A stretch of DNA of 64,000 nucleotides from Pseudarthrobacter sp. NBSH8 (GTDB taxonomy: Bacteria > Actinomycetota > Actinomycetes > Actinomycetales > Micrococcaceae), in NCBI RefSeq assembly GCF_014217545.1, contig NZ_CP043178.1, forward strand, positions 2,976,001-3,040,000, written 5' to 3'. Positions 57,331 through 64,000 of this stretch are shown piece by piece (the first letter of the stretch is position 1; each line of letters opens with the position of its first letter). The notes below the pieces were generated by a model that searched no databases, had not been told where the DNA came from, and was given only the letters and a program-made list of their open reading frames with translations. A program made the position numbers and the translations under genes.

Positions 57331-58782
57331 ATGACCGTCGAAAATGACGTTTCCGTCCAGGACCTGGCCGGCCGTCTGCCCAGCTCATTCACCCTGGGAG
57401 TTGCCGCGGCGGCCTTCCAGATCGAAGGCTCCCTCTCCGCTGACGGGCGGGGTCCCTCCGGCTGGGACGCCTTCGCGGAGAAACCCGGCGCCATCATCGA
57501 TGGACATTCCCCCGCCGTGGCCTGCGACCACTACAACCGCTCGCCCGAAGACGTGGCCCTGATGCGGGACCTCGGCGTGGATTCCTACCGCTTTTCCATC
57601 TCGTGGCCGCGGATCCAGCCGGACGGCCGCGGCGCGTTCAACGAACAGGGTCTGGACTTCTACGACCGCCTGATCGACCAACTGCTTGAGGCCGGCATCT
57701 CCCCCATGGCCACCCTCTACCACTGGGATACGCCCCTGCCCCTGGAGCACCGTGGCGGCTGGATGAACAGGGCAACCGCCGAACGCTTCGCTGAGTACGC
57801 CGGGGAAGCCGGCCGGCGTTTTGGTGATCGCGTGGACCAATGGGTCACCCTCAACGAACCCGCCTCTGTAGTGCTCAACGGCTATGCTCTGGGCGTTCAT
57901 GCCCCCGGACAGGACCTGCTCTTTGACGCCTTTCCTGCCGTCCACAACCAGCTGCTGGCCCATGGCATGGCTGTCCAGGCGTTGCGTGCAGCAGGGGTCC
58001 GCGGCGGAATCGGCGTGACCAACCTCCACTCCCCTGTCCGGCCAGCCACGCCGAAAATCACGGACAAGTACATCGCGCTGGTGTTTGACCTGATGCTCAA
58101 CCGGATATATGCCGATCCGGTCCTCCTGGGCCGCTACCCCCGCCCGCCGCTCATCGCCAAGCCCTGGTTCCGGTCCTTCGGAAGAATCCCCGACGCCGAC
58201 CTCCGCACCATCCACCAACCCCTGGACTTTTACGGGGTGAACTATTACTACCCCACGAAGGTGGCAGCCGGACGGGGCCCGGCCGAAAGCCCCACGGGTC
58301 CCGCCGAGGCCATGGTGCGGGTGCCGTTCCACCAGGAGCCGTTTCCCGAATACGGCACCACGGGTTTCGGCTGGCCGGTAGCACCGGATCATCTGGGTAT
58401 CCTGCTGCGCGAACTCAAGGACCGCTATAAGGGCGACCTGCCCCCGCTGTACATCACCGAAAGCGGCGCCAGCTTCCCGGAGCCCGACCATGTGAGCGGC
58501 CCCATCCAGGACCGGCAGCGGATCAATTACATCGCGGGCCACCTGCGGCAAGCGCTGGACGCGACGGCCCCGGGCGGAATCGCCCACGACGTGGACCTCC
58601 GCGGCTATTACGTCTGGACCCTGATGGACAACTTCGAATGGGCTGCGGGGTACTCACAGCGCTTCGGCCTGGTGCACGTGGATTTCGACACCCTGCAGCG
58701 CACTCCCAAGGAATCGTTCTACTGGTACCGGGCACTCAGCCAGGCCCGGAGATCCCTGGCCGGAGAAGGCCCTCCGGCGTGA
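57331..58782 (+). CDS. Glycoside hydrolase family 1 beta-glucosidase
   Basis: Retaining beta-glycosidase, probably cytoplasmic because no signal is seen. From the ATG at 57331 it is 483 residues. It has FTLGVAAAAFQIEGSLSADG, DSYRFSISWPRIQPDG, YHWDTPLPLEHRGGW, the acid/base WVTLNEPASV (Glu near 179), FYGVNYYYP and the nucleophile region LYITESGASF, with ESG instead of the common ENG, then YYVWTLMDNFEWAAGYSQRF. The frame is open upstream to 57271, but that N-terminus lacks homology. Cellobiose or another beta-glucoside is the likely substrate class. Confidence 0.94.
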   Translation: MTVENDVSVQDLAGRLPSSFTLGVAAAAFQIEGSLSADGRGPSGWDAFAEKPGAIIDGHSPAVACDHYNRSPEDVALMRDLGVDSYRFSISWPRIQPDGRGAFNEQGLDFYDRLIDQLLEAGISPMATLYHWDTPLPLEHRGGWMNRATAERFAEYAGEAGRRFGDRVDQWVTLNEPASVVLNGYALGVHAPGQDLLFDAFPAVHNQLLAHGMAVQALRAAGVRGGIGVTNLHSPVRPATPKITDKYIALVFDLMLNRIYADPVLLGRYPRPPLIAKPWFRSFGRIPDADLRTIHQPLDFYGVNYYYPTKVAAGRGPAESPTGPAEAMVRVPFHQEPFPEYGTTGFGWPVAPDHLGILLRELKDRYKGDLPPLYITESGASFPEPDHVSGPIQDRQRINYIAGHLRQALDATAPGGIAHDVDLRGYYVWTLMDNFEWAAGYSQRFGLVHVDFDTLQRTPKESFYWYRALSQARRSLAGEGPPA

Positions 58783-58866
58783 AGATGCTCGGCTGAACTG
58801 CGGCTAACACCAGGCTGACCCCCGGCGAACCCGGACGAACGCCCCGGCTGACGCCGGCCGGCCCTG

Positions 58867-58992
58867 CTACTTGTCCTTGTTTGCCCGGTTGATGCGTTTG
58901 GCGCGGTCAATCTCGGTGCGGAAATGCTTTTTGGCCCAGAAAACTCCGGCGACCACGGCTGCCGCGATGATCAGAAATATCAGCCATCCCAT
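58867..58992 (-). CDS. Small membrane peptide, 41 residues
   Basis: The product begins MGWLIFLIIAAAVVAGVFWA and continues with a basic tail KKHFRTEIDRAKRIN to a lysine end. One membrane helix (about 3-20) with a positively charged cytoplasmic side is evident. GAGAGGAG lies 6 to 13 bases before the ATG, and the ATG overlaps the stop of the upstream 1436-residue membrane protein as TAATG, so translation is probably coupled. I do not recognise a family. Confidence 0.7.
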   Translation of the reverse strand: MGWLIFLIIAAAVVAGVFWAKKHFRTEIDRAKRINRANKDK

Positions 58993-61900
58993 TATGTACT
59001 CCTCTCGCTGTCAGCAACAGTATCAGGGCCGGCGTGACGGTATCTGTCCTCGCGGGCCGGCTGGTTCAGCTCAGGACCAGGAGTCATCTCCGGGCCTTCG
59101 TCCGGCGTTTGACCGGCCGTTCCGTGGTTCAACCGCCAGACGGCAAAGACGATCAGCCCGACGGCGATGAACGCCAGCAGCAGGAATGTGTACTGCCGCA
59201 TGGCCCACAGAATGCAGGCCGCTACCCCGGCCGCGCCCCACCAGACAAACATCCGTTCCCCCAGGCCAAGTCCTGCCGCGAGCAGAAGGGCGAGAAGAAC
59301 CAGAACCCACAGCTGCTGCCCACCGTTGCCGCCGGACACTATGCCCAGGCCGCTCAGGGAGAGCAACATAGACGCCGCGCCCACCATAAACCGGCCGGCA
59401 GATTGGTTGCCGGAGAAGTACCGCAACCCGCCGAGGACAGCGGCCAGGACCACGTACCACTGAACAACCCAGAATGGACTGGGAGACTCGGTCAATTGCC
59501 GGCCTGCGCTTCCACCCGTCGCGTCCAGTTCGAAGATGGCAGCACGCTGGACGGCGGCGGTCAGAAGCAACGAGCCCAGTTCCAGGGCGATCCGTCGCGC
59601 CCTTGCGGGTGCCTCCCGGTAGAAGATTCCGACGGCGGCGGCCAGTACGGCCGCGGCCGTCCAGGACGTTGCATCGAGCCGGATTCCGACGAAGACCGTC
59701 AGGACGAGGCCCAGGAAGGCCGTGCCGGCCAGCGACCAACGGCGCACCGGCTCAGCCTGCAACGGGCCGCTGCGCACGAGCCGCACCGCGTAGAGTGCGG
59801 CCGAAGCCACACCCGCGCCGGTCAGCCACGGCAGGAATCCGCCCCAGGCGCCCGGGATGTCCTGATATGCCTCCGCCGCCAAGGCGACGGACCCGCCGAG
59901 CGCGGCCAGGGCTGCCGGCGGATACAGGACCGGCAGCTCCTCGATGTGGGACGCGGTAAAACACACGGCTGACAGGACCAGTACGGCCGCTCCCGTCACC
60001 CAGTCCGCCGCCAAGGGCGAGATCAACAGTCCGGCACCGGCAAACGAACCGGCGGAAACCAGCCAGAGCCAGTGCTCGACATCCGCGGCGCCAGCCTTCT
60101 GCCGGCGAGCGTTCTCTAGGTGTCCGTTCTGTTCGTGCCCGTTCTGTAAGCGACCGTTCTGTTGTCGACCGTACTGCCGTCGTCGCAAGATGCCGGTTGC
60201 GGCTGCGAGCAGCGCAACACCCAGCAGGGCCACCGCAGTTCCTGTGTGGCTCAGGACCGGGAACACCAGGAACGTCCCCCCGAACGTGAACAGCGGGCCG
60301 AGGGCGAGTACTCCGAAGAGGGCCGCATACACAGCGAAGTAGGAGGCTCCCCTGGCACCGAAAAGTCTCCTGGCCACCACTGCCGAGACCAGCAACACCA
60401 GCAGTTCCAGCAACACCACCCAGCGGCCGCCGTCGTCATCCTGCCGCAGCAGCCCGACACCACCAGGCCTCGTCATGTACGCGAGCGGCAGCAACGCCTG
60501 CCCCGCCAGGGTGATCCAGACTGCGGCCTGCTGGAAGGGGATGTCCGCCAGCCGTGAGCGCATCAACCAGCGGACGGCGTGCTGGGCCGCGAGCACCAGC
60601 GCAAACGTCACCGAAACCACGGTGGGCGAGGCGGTGATGTCGTAGCTGAGGACCAGCGCGAGGCCCGCGGTCAGCCCGCGGGCCGCCACAAAGTACCATC
60701 CCTTCCTGGCGCGCTGCTGCTCGGCCACCACCATCAGCATGGCGTAGACCGCGAATGTACCCACAATGAGTTCCACCCGAAGCAGGTCGCCGTCGCTGAG
60801 GACCAGCAGCGATACAAAGGCAAACGGCGCCAGCCCGACGGCACCCGCCCCCCGACGGAGGAAGTACCCCGAAGCGGCGGCGCCGAGGGCCGCGACTCCT
60901 GAAGCGGAGGTCCCCTGCCAGTCGGCGGAACCTGCCTGCGCAAGGCTGGCGCTGCCTGCCAGCTGGAGAAGGATCAGGGCGCCGGCGTCCGCAAGGATCC
61001 CGCGGGGAGCACGACGGCGGATAGCGGCCACCAGCGGAAGACACAGCTGAAGTGCCAGTACGGCCACCAGGACCATTGCCGGGCGGACCACTTCGGCCGC
61101 GATGACCACCGGGCCTCCGTCCTGCTGTCGCTGGTGAAAGGCTGTCAGCGCAAGGACGGTGACTGCCGCCCGGGCGAACCACCAGTACGCCCAGCGGTGT
61201 TGGCGCAGGCGCTGACTCGTCGCCGTGACGACCAGATACGCCATCACCAGCAGCAGCGCCACGTTGCCGGCGCCTTGTGAAACCGCCTGGAACGCGACCG
61301 CCGCGGCCACCACAGACATACCCAACGGCAAGGCCTCCCACACCGTTGCAAACCATTCCGGTTCCAAAGCAGGCCGTGGAACCATCAGGGCTCCGATGAT
61401 AAAAGCGGCAGTCAGCTGGACGATCACGCCGACGGCCGTCAAGCCGTGGTCCGGCGAGGCCTCAATGAACGGCAGCCCGACCAGAACCAGTGCGCCGCCG
61501 GCACCGAAGCCGCCCAAGGTTGCCTCCGGCGCCAACGTCCGTACGCCCGCGCGTTCCACGACCGCCGTCAGGAGTTGCTGGCACACGAGTGCCAGCAACA
61601 GCGCGAACACGGCCGCCTCGGCCCGCCCGGAGTGGTCATCCATCACCGCCGCGACGGTTACGGGGACCGCACAGGTGAGGGCCAACCGGGACCCCAGAAC
61701 CAACCGGCCGCGGAAATCGCCTGCCACGAAGACACTACGGATCGCCCAGAAGCCTGCAGCTGCCAGCAGCATTCCAGCCAGCGGCCACGCACCCATCGAG
61801 GGAGAAACGATGCCGGCCAAGACCAGTGCGGCTACTGGCGCCCATTCGGCCCGGCCTGCCCATCTGGCGGCCAGGACGATGCCCGTGGCCAGCGACAACG

Positions 61901-63302
61901 CCACCGGCCCCCACAGCGGCACGGTTGCGCCGGCTTCGACTGAACCATAGCCCTCAATTGAACCGAAGAAGCCGGCAGCCATCCTCTGAATGCTGAACGT
62001 CGTCACGGCAGTAAGTTGGAGGGCGAACGTAGCCAGGGCATCAAACTGCCAGCGCGCTCCGGTGGCAGTGGGGCTGTTACTGGCGGCGGATGACTCAGCC
62101 TGCCGTGGCTCGGGGAACCACAGTGTCAGCTTTTCCGACAGAAGCGCCAGTCCCCCTGCCTGCGCGCCGAACAGTACGACGGCAACGAGGAGTGCATCGC
62201 TCCCCCGGCCGGTCAAATGCCAGATTTCGACGGCGGCAGCCAGGGTCAGGGCGGCTCGCGCCGCGTAGAAGTTGATCAGCCGGAACCGCCCCGGGATAGC
62301 GGCCATCAGGGCGAAGTAGATACCGCATATCCCCATGACCAGGGCGTACTCTGCCTTGTCCAGGAGCAAGGGTACGCCGGTGGCGACGACGGCAACGGCG
62401 GGAACCACCAACGGGTGCAGGACCATCAACGGCCTCACATACACCGGCGGCAGCCAGCACGGCCGGGCGAGGGCAACGCCCGTGAGCAGCACCGCCACGG
62501 CTATGAGCACAGCGAAGTACCAGACAAGCGCGCCACCCAGGATTGAAACGCCGGAGAACGCAGTGGAGGCCACAAACGTGAGGGAGAGGTACACCAGGAC
62601 CCTGCTCTCGAGCCGGACGGCCGCCGCAACATAGGCAGCAGTCCCAATCAGCGACGTGATCAACCAGGCGGCCGGGCCCTGATGCAGCGCAAAGTTGTAG
62701 AGGGCAAGGCCGGTCACAGGAACGAGGGCGAGCCCGGTGCCGGTGAATGCCACGGCGGCTGGCTTCAACCGAGGGGCCCGGGCGTGCAGCACAAATCCCG
62801 CTCCATAGAACAGCGCAGTGACTGCGCACGCTCCGGCAAAGCGCAACATGGGCGGAAGGCCGGTACCGATGAAGAGTGCTGCTGCAGCCACCAGCAGCAG
62901 GCTGGCCACGTACAGCGTGATGTTGATGTTCTGCCGGTCCCGCTTTTCACGCCGGGCCTGGCGCTCCGCCGGTGACTCCGGGTAGGTCTGGAAGGCGGCT
63001 GTCGGGGGCTGCGTCGGATTCTGCTGCGACACCGGTGCGCTGTTCGACGGACGCGAATAGGGCGCCGAAAATGGCGGCGCCAAAGGGATCGTTCGCTCGG
63101 GTGGGGATGCCCGCAACCACTCCGGCGGCGAGTCTGCGCCGGTGGAACTTGGCGCTGGCGTGGCGCCCGGACCTGGCTGGCCTGACGACTGAAGCTTGGC
63201 CACGGCGTCGAGCCACCCCTGAAGATGACCGGCGCGGTAGCCCGCTTCATAAGCTTCGTCCCTCACGGCGATCCCCCATTCAAAGGGCAGGCCTGCCTGC
63301 AC
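58992..63302 (-). CDS. Giant polytopic membrane protein (SCO7613-type)
   Basis: A 1436-residue protein. The N-terminal 130 residues are soluble: a short Tyr/Ala-rich helix (AYEAGYRAGHLQGWLDAVAKL, residues about 17-37) then a Pro/Ser/Thr linker. From about residue 140 on there are several dozen hydrophobic helices with short loops. One cytoplasmic loop holds five tandem QNGxx-like pentapeptides (60102-60176). It resembles actinobacterial proteins annotated with an SCO7613 C-terminal region, whose function is unknown. The GTG at 63302 is used; GTG at 63266 has a better GGGGG ribosome site and would give 1424 residues. Confidence 0.85.
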   Translation of the reverse strand: MQAGLPFEWGIAVRDEAYEAGYRAGHLQGWLDAVAKLQSSGQPGPGATPAPSSTGADSPPEWLRASPPERTIPLAPPFSAPYSRPSNSAPVSQQNPTQPPTAAFQTYPESPAERQARREKRDRQNINITLYVASLLLVAAAALFIGTGLPPMLRFAGACAVTALFYGAGFVLHARAPRLKPAAVAFTGTGLALVPVTGLALYNFALHQGPAAWLITSLIGTAAYVAAAVRLESRVLVYLSLTFVASTAFSGVSILGGALVWYFAVLIAVAVLLTGVALARPCWLPPVYVRPLMVLHPLVVPAVAVVATGVPLLLDKAEYALVMGICGIYFALMAAIPGRFRLINFYAARAALTLAAAVEIWHLTGRGSDALLVAVVLFGAQAGGLALLSEKLTLWFPEPRQAESSAASNSPTATGARWQFDALATFALQLTAVTTFSIQRMAAGFFGSIEGYGSVEAGATVPLWGPVALSLATGIVLAARWAGRAEWAPVAALVLAGIVSPSMGAWPLAGMLLAAAGFWAIRSVFVAGDFRGRLVLGSRLALTCAVPVTVAAVMDDHSGRAEAAVFALLLALVCQQLLTAVVERAGVRTLAPEATLGGFGAGGALVLVGLPFIEASPDHGLTAVGVIVQLTAAFIIGALMVPRPALEPEWFATVWEALPLGMSVVAAAVAFQAVSQGAGNVALLLVMAYLVVTATSQRLRQHRWAYWWFARAAVTVLALTAFHQRQQDGGPVVIAAEVVRPAMVLVAVLALQLCLPLVAAIRRRAPRGILADAGALILLQLAGSASLAQAGSADWQGTSASGVAALGAAASGYFLRRGAGAVGLAPFAFVSLLVLSDGDLLRVELIVGTFAVYAMLMVVAEQQRARKGWYFVAARGLTAGLALVLSYDITASPTVVSVTFALVLAAQHAVRWLMRSRLADIPFQQAAVWITLAGQALLPLAYMTRPGGVGLLRQDDDGGRWVVLLELLVLLVSAVVARRLFGARGASYFAVYAALFGVLALGPLFTFGGTFLVFPVLSHTGTAVALLGVALLAAATGILRRRQYGRQQNGRLQNGHEQNGHLENARRQKAGAADVEHWLWLVSAGSFAGAGLLISPLAADWVTGAAVLVLSAVCFTASHIEELPVLYPPAALAALGGSVALAAEAYQDIPGAWGGFLPWLTGAGVASAALYAVRLVRSGPLQAEPVRRWSLAGTAFLGLVLTVFVGIRLDATSWTAAAVLAAAVGIFYREAPARARRIALELGSLLLTAAVQRAAIFELDATGGSAGRQLTESPSPFWVVQWYVVLAAVLGGLRYFSGNQSAGRFMVGAASMLLSLSGLGIVSGGNGGQQLWVLVLLALLLAAGLGLGERMFVWWGAAGVAACILWAMRQYTFLLLAFIAVGLIVFAVWRLNHGTAGQTPDEGPEMTPGPELNQPAREDRYRHAGPDTVADSERST
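60102..60176. repeat. Five in-frame 15-bp tandem repeats in the giant membrane protein gene
   Basis: Units at 60162-60176, 60147-60161, 60132-60146, 60117-60131 and 60102-60116 each encode five residues on the minus strand (QYGRQ, QNGRL, QNGHE, QNGHL, ENARR). The unit core is CAGAACGG. Confidence 0.9.
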
Positions 63303-63335
63303 TGTTAATCCATTGATTGGATTAACCCTAACAAA

Positions 63336-63369
63336 GAACAGCCCCGCTGCACTAGCAGCGGGGCTGTTC
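63336..63369 (-). terminator. Intrinsic terminator of tuf
   Basis: A perfect 15-bp stem (63336-63350 with 63355-63369, GAACAGCCCCGCTGC arm) with a 4-base loop leads on the minus strand into TTTGTTAGGG, between tuf and the giant membrane protein gene. Confidence 0.85.
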
Positions 63370-63422
63370 CAAACTTTGCGTCAGGCCGTCAGACGGCCAT
63401 CCGCTCAGTAATCAACAAGTAA

Positions 63423-64000
63423 TTACTTGACGATCTTGGTAACGCGTCCTGAACCAACGGTGCGGCCGCCTTCGCGGATAGCGAAGCCGAGGCCCTCTTC
63501 CATGGCGATGGGCTGGATGAGCGCAACGGTCATCTCAGTGTTGTCGCCAGGCATAACCATTTCCGTGCCTTCCGGCAGGGTGATAACGCCGGTTACGTCC
63601 GTGGTGCGGAAGTAGAACTGCGGGCGGTAGTTCGAGTAGAACGGGTTGTGGCGTCCGCCTTCATCCTTGGAGAGGATGTAGACGTTGGCCTCGAAGTCGG
63701 TGTGCGGGGTAATGGAACCCGGCTTGACGACAACCTGGCCACGCTCTACGTCATCGCGCTTCAGACCGCGGAGCAGGAGGCCACAGTTCTCGCCGGCCCA
63801 TGCTTCGTCGAGCTGCTTGTGGAACATCTCGATACCGGTAACCGTGGTCTTCTGGACCGGGCGGATGCCGACGATCTCGACCTCAGAGTTGATAGCAAGG
63901 GTTCCACGCTCGGCGCGGCCCGTCACAACGGTGCCACGGCCAGTGATCGTGAAGACATCTTCGATCGGCATCAGGAACGGCTTGTCACGGTCGCGTACGG
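63423..64000 (-). CDS. tuf: Elongation factor Tu, C-terminal half (start beyond window)
   Basis: Delivers aminoacyl-tRNA to the ribosome. The 191 visible residues are domains 2 and 3: [20 protein letters not shown] at the window edge, [52 protein letters not shown] and the C-terminal [20 protein letters not shown]. The GTPase domain lies outside the window. It ends normally and is followed by a terminator. Confidence 0.98.
   Translation of the reverse strand, partial: VRDRDKPFLMPIEDVFTITGRGTVVTGRAERGTLAINSEVEIVGIRPVQKTTVTGIEMFHKQLDEAWAGENCGLLLRGLKRDDVERGQVVVKPGSITPHTDFEANVYILSKDEGGRHNPFYSNYRPQFYFRTTDVTGVITLPEGTEMVMPGDNTEMTVALIQPIAMEEGLGFAIREGGRTVGSGRVTKIVK

Overview
The window looks like chromosomal DNA of a high-GC actinobacterium of the Micrococcaceae (Arthrobacter/Pseudarthrobacter type). 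Grounds are the GC-rich codon use, frequent GTG/TTG starts, 4-base ATGA/GTGA gene overlaps, actinobacterial ribosomal protein tails, and an interspersed repeat with core GTTTCGACAGGCTCAACCACC that I associate with this group from memory. The genus is inferred, not tested.

Layout. (1) 1-6163, minus: treX-treY-treZ, which makes trehalose from glycogen; treZ runs off the left edge. (2) 6.2-14.1 kb: housekeeping genes nnr, acpS, glmS, coaA, a Tat-lipoprotein D,D-carboxypeptidase, mscL and glmM, with several clear intrinsic terminators. (3) 14.2-15.2 kb, minus: rplM-rpsI. (4) 15.5-30.8 kb, plus: a prepilin peptidase followed by two complete, head-to-tail paralogous Tad/Flp pilus loci, each in the order flp-tadE-tadG-cpaB-cpaE-cpaF-tadB-tadC. 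A probable regulatory module follows: a degenerate Hpt-like protein, an OmpR-type response regulator and a divergent membrane histidine kinase. (5) 34.1-34.7 kb: a small GIY-YIG nuclease gene bracketed by inverted copies of the interspersed repeat. (6) 34.7-38.8 kb, minus: infA-rpmJ-rpsM-rpsK-rpoA-rplQ and truA. (7) 39-43.5 kb: a P1-family peptidase and a three-gene sugar or glycerol-phosphate ABC importer without its own ATPase. (8) 43.6-56.9 kb, minus: the ribosomal superoperon. It is cut into separate units: S10 genes (rpsJ to rpsQ), a 757-bp repeat-bearing gap with a terminator, spc genes (rplN to rplO, without rpsN) ending in a strong terminator, then secY-adk-map with its own apparent promoter. 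(9) 57.3-64.0 kb: a GH1 beta-glucosidase (plus), a 1436-residue polytopic membrane protein translationally coupled to a 41-residue membrane peptide (minus), and the 3' part of tuf (minus).

How the parts fit. The two Tad loci encode the inner-membrane motor, platform, pilin and minor pilins of Flp pili, and share the single prepilin peptidase visible here. Both have a hairpin between the major pilin and the downstream genes, which would let pilin be made in excess. The adjacent Hpt/regulator/kinase set is a natural candidate controller. The least expected items are the repeat-flanked GIY-YIG gene with a related repeat copy inside the rplQ coding tail, the nested palindrome/direct-repeat cassette between rpsQ and rplN, the Hpt-like protein without its histidine, and the in-frame 15-bp tandem repeat in the giant membrane protein.
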